A DNA stretch of 64,000 bases, from contig NW_020312817.1 in NCBI RefSeq assembly GCF_003265705.1, forward strand, positions 47,537,598 through 47,601,597, given 5' to 3'. Made by a program: the position numbers and the translations under genes. The notes beneath the pieces are model-generated. The model saw only the letters and a list, made by a program, of their open reading frames with translations. It ran no database searches and was not told the DNA's origin. Shown here one piece after another: positions 1 to 10,700 of the stretch (position 1 is its first letter; the number at the start of each line of letters is the position of its first letter). This DNA comes from Callorhinus ursinus. Its lineage: Eukaryota > Chordata > Mammalia > Carnivora > Otariidae.

Positions 1-2100
1 CCTTTCTCTCTCCCCAAACCCTTTTATTTGTCTCTTTTCCTCTCATACATGAAAGAAACACAAAGGAAGATAGAAGCAAGTATAATTTTTCTGCTATGTT
101 ATTTAAATTTAATTATTTTTTCATGTTTTCCTCAGCCATTTGAATTTCTTAAATTTCAATAATGTAAACATTTTCTAATTTTATCTCCTATTATATTTCA
201 TTGATAGATAATATATATACAAACACACATACACTTATACAAAATCATAATAGGTAAATGTACATAATGCATATGTATTTATGATGTGTGTATATGTATA
301 TATAAACAAAGGGTATTGAATATTTGTCACTCCGTTACTATTTTGGATTGATGGTGCTATTTTGATTGATGGTGCTATTTGTCATATATTTACATCTATC
401 CTGTTTTTCCTATGATTATTGCCATTGCTGTGAGGCTTAGAAAAAATCTTCCCCTGTATGTATACAGAAAATACCACATTAAAGATCACAAGTTTTGATT
501 ATTTGATACATTTACTTTCACATTACATGTCTACCCTCCTGAATTTATTTTGTTGTACGATACTAGATAATCATTTTCTTTCCTGTTTATGGAGTTAAAC
601 AGTTAATTCAAAACCATTTTGAATTATTATACTTTCTATACAGGAAAGTATTTGCCTGCCTATCTTCCTTTGATTTATATTTCATTTCCTGTATCTCTTT
701 ATATATTCTAGTGTTAGCATTACAGTCTTAAAAATAAATACTTTTGATGAAATAATAATACAATGGAAGTCCTCTCTTACTATTAGCATTTGAAATATTC
801 TGAAATACACATTTAGTCATACAGACAAATGTAAAAACCAATGTATTAAGTTCAAAATTTTTCATTTAAACTATAGATCAGTTTTGATGGAATCGATGCC
901 CTTCTTGTGTTGAATCTTCTAGTTAGAGATAGTGACTTATAGTAATAAGAGATCTTTATTTATTATTTTAAATCTATCAGGAATAAGACAGTTTTGCTTG
1001 AAAAGATCCTATACAGTAGTTTTAACATTTTTACAAGGTGTTTTTTTTTTTTCTTTGCCAATCTTCATTTTGTAAGTGGCTCTTTTTAGTGTCTAGGAAA
1101 CTTTTCTGTGTTTTTATTTTTGGAGCCAGCCATGTTTACACTCTTATTAAGTTTATTGATTTTTCATTTTTTTCCCATGAATTTTCAGATAATAAAATAT
1201 ATCATCTTGAGTTAAAGTTATGTCTCCTTTTTTTCTCCATATTCACTCATAATATCTCATTTTTTGTTTTATTGCATGAGATACAACAAAATTTCATAAC
1301 ATTGCTGATCATGGGAATCCTTACTTATACTTGACTCTAAAAGGAACACCTCTAAAAAAGAAATAAAAGAAATAAAAGAAACACCTCTAAAACTGAGACG
1401 TTTAACCCAAATTCAATGGACATTGAAGCTAATCCATGTACCCCCCAGAAATTACATTAAAAAGTATGTTTGTGAAAGTTCTGGACTGTTTATAATTCAT
1501 GATGAAGTCTTAGTAGTGTTTGTGACTCTAATGGTTAAGACTTTTGCTCATTAAATATTAAATAAAACGTTGCCATTTCTTTAAGCTAAGTATCCCTTAT
1601 CACAGGAAGGAATAAGTATTATAATTTTTTCGTTTCCTAATACTCTTTTTTTCTCTTAATTTTTCTTAGTTTTTTTGTCACTTTGCTTTGATTATTTATT
1701 CAGTATATTGAGTTTTCTCGAATGTCTTTCTGTTTAACCTTTGGTCTGATAACTTATGTTGAACAGTTTTTAGGATTTAGAAATGGGTCGTATTTGTTAT
1801 AGGGTACTACTCCATTTTTTAGTTTTTAGGAGGGTGCTGTTTTTGTCAACTTCTTTATCTGAGCTGTTGCTAACTTCTCCAATGAGTTGAAAAGATTTCT
1901 GCTTTGTGATCTGGAAAAGTTTATATACAAAATTATTATTTATTAGTTGAAAGTTCATGTATAATTTCCACAAAACTCCCACAGATATGTGATATTTTCT
2001 AGACATTTTTTGGGAGAGGAGTGGGGTGTCAAAAGTCCTTTCCTGTTTCTCAGTCGGCTCAAATCCTTTATGTCTCTCGTTGTTGTTGATTACATTAGCA
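1..2100 (-). mobile_element. Ancient L1 (L1M-type) ORF2 relic, antisense
   Basis: The plus strand follows, by eye, the reverse complement of old mammalian L1 ORF2 in the right order. Roughly 400-650 resembles the stretch just 5' of the 3' UTR, 860-1000 the segment reading like CTATAGATCAGTTT...TTGAATCTTCT, 1180-1330 the next one, and 1570-2050 the one after. Stops and indels are everywhere, so it encodes nothing. The stretch 1335-1570 does not fit and may be an insertion or simply too diverged. The family name and borders are from memory. The short open frames here are by-products of T-rich sequence. Confidence 0.65.
338..380. repeat. Short tandem duplication, about 18-19 bp unit
   Basis: The unit CTATTTTGGATTGATGGTG (338-356) is followed directly by a copy lacking one G (357-374) and the start of a third (375-380). 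It looks like a local slippage or tandem duplication within the old L1 relic. Confidence 0.85.
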
Positions 2101-2245
2101 TTTATTGAGCAGAGTGGTGAACAAAGGGAATGTACATATAAGTAATGTGTTATTGCTGCCTTTTTACACTTTAGTTTACGGGGGGGCGGTGGGGAATCTT
2201 ACTTTACAAATTACCATTCAATATATTTTTATTTATTTTTATTTT

Positions 2246-2411
2246 TTAAGGATTTTATTTATTTATTTGACAGAGAGAGACACAGTGAGAGAGGGAACAC
2301 AAGCAGGGGCAGTGGGAGAGGGGGAAGGAGACTCCCCACTAAACAGGGTGCCCAATGCAGGGCTCAGTCCCAGGACCCTGAGACCATGACCTGAGCCGAA
2401 GGCAGCCGCTT
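2246..2411 (-). mobile_element. Can-SINE, 5'-truncated
   Basis: Read on the minus strand it is a tRNA-derived carnivore SINE: the GCTCAGGTCATGGTCTCAG-like body, a purine-rich (plus-strand) middle and an AAATAAATAAAATCC tail. The tRNA head that would read CCACCCAGGCGCC on the plus strand is missing, so the copy is 5'-truncated. An imperfect duplication is visible: TTCAATATATTTTTATTT near 2218 and TTCAATGTGTTTCTTTATTT from 2411. A short open frame across it is SINE sequence. Confidence 0.93.
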
Positions 2412-2481
2412 TCAATGTGTTTCTTTATTTCTCAACAATCAAGCAGAGTAGAGAAAGTTTGAAAGATGGAGTGACTTTTTT

Positions 2482-2682
2482 TTTAATAATTTTTTATCGT
2501 TATGTTAATCACCATACATGACATCATTAGTTTTTGATGTAGTGTTCCATGATTCATTGTTTGTGCATAACACCGGGTGCTCCACGTAGAACGTGCCCTC
2601 TTTAATACCCATCACCAGGCTAACCCATCCCCCCACCCCCCTCCCCTCTAGAACCCTCAGTTTGTTTTTCAGAGTCCATTGT
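2482..2682 (-). mobile_element. Young L1, 5'-truncated 3' UTR with TSD
   Basis: A poly-T run followed by the 3' UTR of a carnivore L1 in antisense (AATCACCATACATGACATC..., ending in CAGAGTCCATTG). A perfect 15-bp duplication TGGAGTGACTTTTTT flanks it at 2467-2481 and 2683-2697. It is about 200 bp, so only the last part of the element was copied. It matches the same region of the longer L1 at 19295-19834 closely, which confirms the identification inside this window. Confidence 0.95.
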
Positions 2683-2739
2683 TGGAGTGACTTTTTTATT
2701 TGAAATAAAAATAATATTTTGTGATGATTGTGGAAAAGT

Positions 2740-3185
2740 TGTAGAATGCAGAGTTATAAAAAGGGAAATCAATCATGATCCTCCTATCCCAGAGAAAAGC
2801 ACTATTAACATTTTAACATGTCTTTTATCTGTGCTCATATTTTAGGATCCTACCATACATAGACTTTTGTATACTGCAATTCTGTTTGCCATTATATTGC
2901 AAGCATCTCTCTTTGCCATTAAAAAGGTTTTGAAGGTATAATGACTGTATAAATTACCTCCTATGTGTGCACAATAATTTTCTTAAAAGCGCCCCCTTGG
3001 ATATAAGTTATTTACAATTTGCACTTTCATGAACATCTTCATTCACAAGTTCTTATTCACTTCTTATATTAGTTCTTTAAAACGGACTGTAAGAAATAGA
3101 ATTACTGGGTTAAAAGTCCCAACGTTTTAAAAGCTTTTGGTACATATTGCCGAAGAACAGAAAGTCTATGTTGGTTCTTGTTCCT
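2740..3185 (-). mobile_element. Old L1M 3' end, antisense
   Basis: Ordered by-eye matches to the reverse complement of L1M 3' UTRs: CACTATTAACATTTTAACAT, then TGTGCACAATAATTTTCTTA, then AGAATTACTGGGTTAAAAG and GGTACATATTGCCGAA. It is heavily diverged, with several small indels. The subfamily cannot be named without an alignment. Confidence 0.65.
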
Positions 3186-3234
3186 TTTTCTCCCTCATGC
3201 CCAAGTTTTTGTTGTTGTTGTTGTTGTTTTAATC

Positions 3235-3470
3235 AAATATATATATTTAACTGTAATTAGACTCTGTATACAATTTTACATTCTGCAACTTTGGCTTAAA
3301 AAAACATTTCTTGCATATTATCATGTACTATGTATAAACCTATTAATAGGCATATGTAATCTTTGGGTATAGTTACAGTTTACTTAAACATTTGTCTTTC
3401 ACTGAAATTCAGTCTTTTTGCAATATTCAGCGTTACACATAATGTAATTCTCATGTATTAAGGCAGACTT
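3235..3470 (-). mobile_element. Second old L1M 3'-end fragment, antisense
   Basis: CTGTATACAATTTTACATTC followed by TCTTGCATATTATCATGTAC parallels the same L1M 3' UTR zone as the copy just upstream. This therefore looks like a separate insertion in the same orientation rather than a continuation. A (TTG)n stretch at about 3208-3228 lies between the two. Borders are uncertain. Confidence 0.45.
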
Positions 3471-3483
3471 ATTGTGGTTATGA

Positions 3484-3675
3484 TTTGGTTTTTGAAAGCT
3501 GACTTTTAATTCCCTGCTCACTTCTAACAAGCTTCATGACTTGGACAAGTTACTACACTTCTTTAAGCTTCTTTCTTTTTCCCTTCATAAGGTTGTTATG
3601 AGAATTTGATGAAAAAGATAACCATGAGTCTGGCACAGTGCCTGTTACAAAATCAAGTTCTCAACCAATAAAGAA
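3484..3675 (+). mobile_element. MIR SINE
   Basis: It follows the MIR consensus in order: CATGACTTGGACAAGTTACT, a pyrimidine-rich CTTCTTTAAGCTTC, AAGGTTGTTATGAGAATTTGATGA, then GGCACAGTGCCTG and CTCAACCAATAAAG. Divergence is typical of an ancient mammalian MIR. The 5' quarter is weak. Confidence 0.82.
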
Positions 3676-4157
3676 TTCAAAGGCATTTCTTTCGAATTAT
3701 ATTTTCCTTAGTTGGCTTGCTTAGTTCAAATTAAGTACCAATAAGATGCCTACATCTTTGTTAGGTTACAATCATATAAAAAGACCCTTCTTCCAGCAAA
3801 CTCACACTGATTTAGAGCTGGTATGCTGTGCTCAATGTTAGTTCCCTCACTCACTGAGGCTGAGATGGCTTACGAAGTAATTTTTAGGGAAATTTTCAGA
3901 GATTGTGACTACTCCAACTTCTCCAATTCCTGAGGTACAGATTTGTGAGAAAAAGTGGGATGAGGGGAATTGTGGGTATAGTAAGAAGTTTTTGACTTTT
4001 TTGTTTGCTAATAGGGATCTCCTTTTCTCCCAGTCCCCCTACCCCAGTCATGCACATCCCACTGGGTTTGTTTAACTCTTTGATTGGGTTCGTGTGAATT
4101 TGGCTTTCAGACTGTAGCTTGGTCTGGCTATAAAAATCCTCTTGTAAATTTAGCACT
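3676..4157. other. Unassigned AT-rich sequence
   Basis: Nothing recognised. Short open frames on both strands lack any known motif, splice context or codon pattern. Confidence 0.6.
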
Positions 4158-4173
4158 CTGTTCCTTCCTTTTA

Positions 4174-4371
4174 TTTTTTAATTTTATTTATTTATTTGAC
4201 AGTGAGAGACACAGCGAGAGAGGGAACACAAGCAGGGGGAGGGGGAGAGGGAAAAGCTGGCTTCCTGTGGAGCAGGGAACCTGATGCGGGGCTGGATCCC
4301 AGGACCCTGGGATGGTGACCTGAGCTGAAGGCAAAGGCAGACACTTAACGGCTGAGCCACCCAGGTGCACC
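4174..4371 (-). mobile_element. Can-SINE, full length with TSD
   Basis: Complete on the minus strand, from the CCACCCAGGTGCACC-type head to the T-rich tail complement. A perfect 16-bp duplication CTGTTCCTTCCTTTTA lies at 4158-4173 and 4372-4387. The body has the CAGGGTCCTGGGATC-type sequence. The two opposed short open frames here are SINE sequence. Confidence 0.97.
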
Positions 4372-4387
4372 CTGTTCCTTCCTTTTA

Positions 4388-4861
4388 AATAAATGTGTAG
4401 GGTTGCTACTAAAATGACCTTCCAGGGCTGAGTCTCCTTGGTATGTTAGTTTACACTTAAGTGACTTTGATGAAGTTTTAATCATGAAAAAATAAAGTTT
4501 CTAAAAGGAATTAAAGAATAAGGAAATTTTTGGTTTTATATCTGAAATAAACAGAAATAACTAAATTTTAATTTAATATTAGATTGTAAAACACACAGTT
4601 AAGACATTTTTAATTTGACTTCTTAACTTTGATTTAAAATTCTAATAATCATAGGTATTATTTTACATTTCACCCTAAGTACAATAAATACCATGTAATT
4701 ATGAAGTGCTGATTCTTTAGTTGAGTAATCATTGTTCATAAAGCTAAAATAGTCACTAATTCCTGAAATTTTTTTTTAGAAATTTAAGCAACAAAATAAT
4801 TTAAAAGTGGACTAGCTCTTTCAAAAATGTATAAACTCTTCCTTTTTAAAGTTTCATGAAC
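4388..4861. other. Unassigned AT-rich sequence
   Basis: No repeat family, coding signal or structured element recognised. Confidence 0.6.
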
Positions 4862-5062
4862 GGGGCACCTGGGTAGCTCAGTAGGTTAAGTGCCGGACTC
4901 TTGATTTTGGCTTGGGTCATGATCTCAGGGTCCTGAGATCAAGCCCTGCGTCAGGCTTGGCACTGAGCTTGGAGCCACCTTGAGATTCCCTCTTTCTCCC
5001 TCTGCCACTCCTCTTGCTCGTGCTCTCTTTCTCTCTCAAAAAGTAAAATAAATAAAATAATT
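4862..5062 (+). mobile_element. Can-SINE, older subtype
   Basis: GGGGCACCTGGGTAGCTCAG head, the ACTCTTGATTTTGGCTTGGG body, a TC-rich middle and an AAATAAATAAAAT tail. The TTGATTTTGG and GATCAAGCCCTGCGTCAGG variants mark an older subtype than the copies with CTGCCTTCGGCTCAGG. No clear flanking duplication could be read. Confidence 0.95.
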
Positions 5063-5180
5063 TAAATTTACACAAAAATGATGAATATGTTAACTAAGAA
5101 AACATCATTTTTCTAACAAGCTTTTTATAGAGTATTCACTTAAAATTGAAGGAAATAAATGAAATAATCAAAACACTTTT

Positions 5181-5407
5181 TTAAAGATTTTTATGTATTT
5201 ATTTTAGAGAGAGAGAGAGCACACACGAGAGAGAGCATGTGTGCTAGTGGTGGGAGGGGCAGAGGGGGAGAGTGAAGGAGGGAGAAAGAATCTCAAGCAT
5301 ACTCTGTGCTAAGCCCTGAACCGGGCGCAGGGGCTCCACCACCCTGAGATCATGACCTCAGCAGAAACTAAGTCAGAAACTTAACCCACTGGGCCACCCA
5401 GGTGCCC
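5181..5407 (-). mobile_element. Can-SINE, older subtype with TSD
   Basis: Antisense SINE with a long GA-rich middle and the GGGCCACCCAGGTGCCCC head complement. A 12-bp duplication CAAAACACTTTT is at 5169-5180 and 5408-5419. The sequence on its right continues into an old L1 3' UTR, so it landed in or beside that L1. It is diverged relative to other copies. Confidence 0.95.
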
Positions 5408-5424
5408 CAAAACACTTTTCTAAA

Positions 5425-5735
5425 GAACACTGTAAAATGATCACCACAATAAGTCTCATTAACACCCATCACCACACAGTTTCAATTTTTTTCTTGTGAT
5501 GAGAACTTTTAAGACCTACTCTCTCAGCAATTTTTAAAATGTATAATACAGTATTGTTAACTATAGTCACTATTCTGTACACTACATCCTTAGGACTTAC
5601 TTATTTTGTGACTGGGTGTTTGCACCTCTTGACAACCTTCACCTACCCACAAGCCCCCATCTCTGAAAACCACCCATCTGTTAATATTTTACCAAGTTCC
5701 AGAGTGATTTTTCTATTTCTAAACAAGAACAACAC
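5425..5735 (-). mobile_element. Old L1M 3' UTR, antisense
   Basis: AATGATCACCACAATAAGTC, TTCTTGTGATGAGAACTTTT, GTATTGTTAACTATAGTCAC and TTGACAACCTTCACC occur in the order of the reverse complement of the L1M 3' UTR just before its end. It is better preserved than the other old L1 pieces here. The open frame over 5539-5772 is this UTR, not a gene. Confidence 0.8.
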
Positions 5736-6433
5736 TAGAAACAACAAACACCCTTATTTCAGCCAGAGTTAAAAGTAAAAATAGGTAAATAAAAACACTA
5801 CATACTGTTTTTAGAGTCAGAGTAAGCATTTAATATATAAAAACATGGATTAGATATGTCAAAAACTTATGATATAGTTGGTTGCCTGTTATGAAGGAGG
5901 GGAAGCAGGGTGGGAGGCAGGGAGAAAGAGAAAGAGCATGGGGAGTGATGTTCAACTTTGGGCATAAGTATTGTCTAAAACCTATCTGAGGCAAATATGA
6001 AAAATTAGAGAGATTATATGTTAATTTTGAGTATCAGATAGATGGATATTCATTACACTTTGCATTTTTTTTGGTATTTTTATCTAAGGAGAATGGAAAT
6101 TGTCTTATAATGTAATGCCTAATAGAGATACTTCAGCAAAAACAATATTCATTCCAATATATTTGCCAGGCTTTTAGCTTGCTTAAATTATGTAACAATT
6201 TTCTAATCTTAGTGCACTAGGCAGTTCTGTGCCTCTGGAACCCAGCATTACGTCTGGTCCTTTGTTAGCTTTTATAAACATCTTTTGAGTTAACAGGTAT
6301 TGTAAATGAACCTTACTTTAAAATAACTTATAAGTATATCAGGATTTAACAGAAATCAATCTAAATCTTGCTTATGTCTTGGAAACAAGAGAAAAACCTT
6401 CCTTTCCTTTAAAATCTTTAGGCATACTGTGTT

Positions 6434-6487
<54 letters not shown>

Positions 6488-7079
6488 TCTCACCTCAAGG
6501 GAAAACACCAATTAGACTTGATTAGAGAGTAGATTCCTTGGGGACAGCTGGAGAAAAGCTCATTAAATTCAATTATTGTAAAGATGGCAACAAGTTGAAA
6601 GATGGTTTTTTTCTTATATCTGGCATTCCAAGTCTGTAAATATTCTACTGAATGTGTGTTCCCATGTAGGCACCCCTCTAATGAAATACACATTTTTTTA
6701 TCCACACGTTATGACAAAATTCAGCTGAAGTAAGAGTTTCTGTGTGGCAATTGCCTATAGTCCCACCATACACTGTCTCAAAATGTATTCCTGTCCTTGG
6801 AAGAATAGTTTCCATTGAGGATATAAAGTGACCAGCAGTATCTGTCAGGTCAAGGGAAGAAAAAAAATCTCAGCCTTTATAAACACATCAAATGTTTCCA
6901 TATGGTAAGTCATTGATAACAGTGGTTACTTAGGATAAAGGGTAGTTTTAGAAAATATTTTAAAAAAACAGGCAAAGGCTAGAATCAGTTTTTTTCCCCT
7001 AACACTTGCTAGTGATCAAAATTCACCTCTTATTCCCTTACAGCTCCATGATTTTTAATGATAAAATGAATGGAAATAC
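5736..7079. other. Unique sequence with one microsatellite
   Basis: No repeat family or gene recognised outside the (GT)22 tract listed separately. A G-rich patch at about 5895-5945 (GGAGGGGAAGCAGGGTGGG) is the only marked compositional change. Confidence 0.55.
6441..6484 (+). repeat. (GT)22 microsatellite
   Basis: An uninterrupted 44-bp GT dinucleotide run directly visible in the sequence. Confidence 0.98.
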
Positions 7080-7245
7080 AGCTTACTACCTGATTCATTC
7101 ACTCGATCATTCACTTTTAATTCACTCATTTTTCAACAATGTATTCCAACAAAATATGTCAGATGTGTGCTAGACATGACCTCCTGGCAATTTAAGGACT
7201 AAAAATAAATCCATGTATAGTCTAAAGGAAATATGATATGTGCCT
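7080..7245 (-). mobile_element. Possible L2 3' end, antisense
   Basis: CATTCACTCGATCATTCAC, TTCAACAATGTATTCC and a TGTGTGCTAGACATG motif resemble the start of an antisense L2 3' end. The match is weak and short. Confidence 0.4.
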
Positions 7246-7274
7246 ATGAGAAGTTCATGTAAATTATGGAGAAG

Positions 7275-7480
7275 TAGTGGGGCGATTGGGTGGCTCAGTC
7301 GGTTGAGCATCCAACTCTTGGTTTCAGCTCAGGTCATAATCTCGGGGTCCTGGGATTGAGCCCCACACTGGACTCCGCACTCAGCAGGGAGTTTTCTTGA
7401 GATTCTCTCTCTACCTCTTCCTCTATCCCTCCCCCCTCTTGTTCTCTCTCTAAAATAAATAAATAAATCTTTAAAAAAAA
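7275..7480 (+). mobile_element. Can-SINE with TSD
   Basis: Complete head, body, TC-rich middle and AAATAAATAAATC plus poly-A tail. A perfect 10-bp duplication TATGGAGAAG is at 7265-7274 and 7481-7490. Confidence 0.96.
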
Positions 7481-7490
7481 TATGGAGAAG

Positions 7491-7914
7491 GATTAAGGAA
7501 AGAGAAAGTATGAGAAGTATTAAAGAGGGAGCACTATTTCTCTTAAAGGTCCTTGAAGGGTCAAAATTTGGTAGGAATTGGCTAATGACTGCAGCAGACC
7601 TATCTTTTACTGTCTCTTAAGTTTTACCATAGGAATAGTTATCTACCTTCTTTAAGGCAAATGCATACCCATCATGTGTGAATCATTTAAAAAATAACTG
7701 TATCCTTTAGTGAGCATGTGGCTATTTTTATCTGTTGCTACTTGACTTATGTAGAAGCCTCCCATTTCTGTCATTGTGCAGCAGAATATAAGGACATAAA
7801 AATAATTACTCAAATCAAATGCCACTCCAACAGAAACATGAACGAAGGATACTAGCTGACAATCTATAGATAAAAAGCGCAAATAATTGCATCAAATTAA
7901 GAGAATAAATTACT
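7491..7914. other. Unassigned sequence
   Basis: No repeat family or gene recognised. A 76-codon open frame on the minus strand shows no known motif. Confidence 0.55.
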
Positions 7915-8120
7915 GGGGCTTCTGAGTGGCTCAGTCAGTTTAGTATCTGCCTTCAGCTCAGGTCAGGATCCCAGCCAGGGTCCTGGGATTGAGCCCCACA
8001 TCGGGCTCCCAGCTCAGCAGGAAGTCTGCTTTTCCCTCTCCCTCTGCCCCTCCTCCCTGCTAGTGCTCTCTCTCTCACTCTCTCTCTCTCTCTCTCAAAT
8101 AAATAAAATCTTTAAAAAAA
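7915..8120 (+). mobile_element. Can-SINE
   Basis: A degenerate head (GGGGCTTCTGAGTGGCTCAG), then the usual CTGCCTTCAGCTCAGGTCA body, a (CT)n-rich middle and an AAATAAATAAAATC tail. Several body positions depart from the other copies. I could not see a convincing duplication. Confidence 0.95.
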
Positions 8121-8289
8121 GAAAGATGTTATTTATTATAATATATATATGATAAGCATATGAACAGAATATTTGACCTTCATCACATAACTATGAGAGC
8201 TGACACTGTCACCTAAAAGTAAGAAATAAACTATAAATAAAGAAATAAACTATATCCACTCTTAACATTATTAATCATTAATCTTTTGA

Positions 8290-8574
8290 AAAAAGTAATC
8301 TGGCAGTAGTATCAAAAGCCTTAAAAATATTCTACTTCTAAGAATTTATTCTGAGAGAATCATCAGAAATAGCAATTAGGATTCCATTACAAGGTTGATC
8401 ACTGAATTGTGTAAAATAGCAAAGCATAAGAAATAACATCAATTACCAACAACAACAACAACAAAAAGAACTTGCTAAGTAAATTATTGCTCATTCATGT
8501 GATGGAATATTACAGTTATTTAAAAGTTTATTCTCAATATTTAACCATCATAAAATATACTCATAATTTAATTT
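8290..8574 (+). mobile_element. Old L1M 3' UTR, sense, first part
   Basis: The order of matches fits a sense L1M 3' UTR: CTGGCAGTAGTATCAAAAGC, CTTCTAAGAATTTATTCTGA, AATAGCAAAGCATAAGAAA, GTGATGGAATATTACAG. The element resumes at about 8966 after an L2 segment. A short (AAC)n occurs at 8447-8463. Confidence 0.72.
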
Positions 8575-8965
8575 ATGTATTCAATCAGGCCATTCATTCA
8601 CCCAGTCATTCATTTACTAAATGTGCATTTTTATTTTACTATGTGGCTAGCTCTGTGCCTATTTGGAAGTACGATAGTGTGTAAGACATTGTCCTTGCCT
8701 TCATAAGAATTATAGTTTAGCTATGGGATTGAAGAATCAAGCAATTTGAGTGTGATACTGTGTGTATACATGTTAAGATAGAAGAGCAAGGTACTAGGAG
8801 AACACAACAAAAATTTGGGAAAGCAAAGCTTGTTGAATCACAATCAACTTTCACTTGTCAAGACTTCCTCAAATGTTGTCTAAGTTGAGACAAGAAAAAT
8901 GAGTAGGAATTAGGCAGACAAAGAACATTTGGAAGAATGTTCTAGGCGGAGGAAAAATTATATTC
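8575..8965 (-). mobile_element. L2 3' end, antisense, inside an L1M
   Basis: It begins with CATTCATTCACCCAGTCATTC and continues through GTGGCTAGCTCTGTGCC. Further on come ACTTCCTCAAATGTTGTCTA and GAGTAGGAATTAGGCAGACAAAG, matching antisense L2 in order. It lies between two collinear parts of an L1M 3' UTR. Confidence 0.72.
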
Positions 8966-9150
8966 TACTGTCCAAAGGAAAAAAAATCCAGACATTTCCT
9001 ATACAGTATGATTTGAATTTTATGTAAAGTACTCTAACATACTAAAAATGATTCTCTCTGGGAGGGAGGATTTTTGTTTGATATCAGTATTTTCCCCTAA
9101 ATTTTAAAATTTTGAACAAATCTTATTCACAATAAATATGATTTGCTATT
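8966..9150 (+). mobile_element. Old L1M 3' UTR, sense, last part
   Basis: Continues the element at 8290-8574: TACAGTATGATTTGAATTTT, then GATTCTCTCTGGGAGGGAGG, then a T-rich stretch, as in the last 200 bp of L1M 3' UTRs. Confidence 0.68.
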
Positions 9151-9171
9151 CAATTAAGAAGAATTAACCTT

Positions 9172-9381
9172 GGGGCGCCTGGGTGGCTCAGTTGGTTAAG
9201 CGACTGCCTTCGGCTCAGGTCATGATCCCGGAGTCCCGGGATCGAGTCCCACATCGGGCTACCTGCTCAGCGGGGCGCCTGCTTCTCCCTCTGACCCTCC
9301 CCCGTCTCATGTACTCTCTCTCTCTCATTCTCGCTCTCTCAAATAAATAAATAAATCTTTAAAAAAAAGAAGAAGAAGAAG
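9172..9381 (+). mobile_element. Can-SINE, young subtype, with GAA-expanded tail
   Basis: The head and body are near consensus with the GGAGTCCCGGGATCGAGTCCC and CTCTGACCCTCCCCC variants, which I take as a young arctoid subtype. A perfect 16-bp duplication AAGAAGAATTAACCTT is at 9156-9171 and 9382-9397. Between the poly-A tail and the right duplication the sequence is (GAA)n. Confidence 0.97.
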
Positions 9382-9397
9382 AAGAAGAATTAACCTT

Positions 9398-9959
9398 ATA
9401 AGTTTTCAGGACATTCAAATGATCAGAGGAGACTGACCTTCAAAAGAATTAATCAATACTTAAATTTATTCTGTACACTGTTCATGAATTCTCCTGTGTT
9501 TAAATACATTAGCATCAGGATCAGGATATCAATCTATCAACCTGTTTCACATGCTTCACCTATTAAAATTTGTGACTTAAAGCAGCATACCTTGATGATT
9601 AACAATAAGGTCATATGGTAAAATGTTACCCAGCAGCACACGTTTATCTCACACACGCCAGGGTCACAAGGCTATCACAGAATTTAAAGATGGGGCGAAA
9701 TGTTAGTCTAATTACCTACTTGAAGGCCACAAGAAAAATCAATAATTGCTCAGAGGGATTGGCTTTTTTTCCAGAGGTGCTTTTACAACTAAGCTGTGTA
9801 TATATAGGTGACTGACAAGGTGATGGAGAATGCACCTGTGCCTAGAATGGCTCTGCATCTGAAAGTATTAACGAAACTACCCAATTTTCTCCCAGTATGA
9901 TGCAAATAGATTTCCTCATGTCTTGAAATCTTTTGTTATTTGAATTTTCTCCTTAAATA
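9398..9959. other. Unassigned sequence
   Basis: No repeat family, gene or structure recognised. Confidence 0.55.
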
Positions 9960-10360
9960 GAAAAGACACAAATTATTTCTATTGTCAACACAGTACCATC
10001 ATCTACAAAGACAGATTTTTGGGCATCTTCTGTGTCGTAAGTTACTATGTGTTTTGCTGGTGTTAGAGGAATAAAAGACATCATTCCTACCCTTCGGAAG
10101 TTTTCCTCATTAGAAGGGCATATCAAGGAGACAAGATATACCTGTTCACCCACGAGCAGTATCACTGATATATTTTAAGTGCCGTGTAAGTGACACAAAC
10201 AGTAAGTCCTTAGGGAGGGCAAATGAAGCCAAAACTATATATGGGACCTGGAAATCAGAGGTAGTTTCTGGGAGGTGTCATTTGAGTACTTCAAGAAGGG
10301 GAAATATAGACAAGTAGAGTGACATTTAGAAAACACTTTGTTGTGAGAAAAGACATTTTG
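9960..10360 (-). mobile_element. L2 relic, antisense
   Basis: CATTCCTACCCTTCGGAAG (the region before the L2 3' end), then GTGCCGTGTAAGTGACACAA, then CTGGGAGGTGTCATTTGAGT and ACTTCAAGAAGGGG follow the antisense L2 order. Diverged; borders approximate. Confidence 0.58.
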
Positions 10361-10444
10361 GAAAGTAACTGTAATTTGCTTCTATTATTAATTCCATTTT
10401 TATAATTATTCTTCATAATTGCATAATTCTTTTATTATCATTTT

Positions 10445-10541
10445 TTTAATTTCAAAAGTTGGAGTAAGCTCTTTTTTTATTATGTTCATTTAGCCAACAT
10501 ATAGTACACCATTAGTTTTTGATGTAGTCTTCAGTGATTCA
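10445..10541 (-). mobile_element. Very short young L1 with second A-tail and TSD
   Basis: About 70 bp of antisense L1 3' end (TTATGTTCATTTAGCCAACA, GTTTTTGATGTAGTC, CAGTGATTCATT). On the L1's 3' side (left on the plus strand) come a poly-T run and 24 non-L1 bases. A second T run and the duplication TTATTATCATTTT (10432-10444, repeated at 10542-10554) follow. Confidence 0.85.
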
Positions 10542-10700
10542 TTATTATCATTTTAATAGAGGTCACACAAATCTGATTCTAATCTATAACGAAGATCAAA
10601 AAAAATTTTTAAGTTTCCTATAGTGCAGTTACATTACCTTAATTGTGGACAAGATTTATTTCTTCTAAGTATTTATTGCTATTTTATTCAGAAGCAAAAT

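Noticed and set aside
338..380. CRISPR-like or regularly spaced repeat array
   Set aside because: It is a simple two-and-a-bit copy tandem duplication. No spaced array exists anywhere in the window, and the DNA is mammalian.
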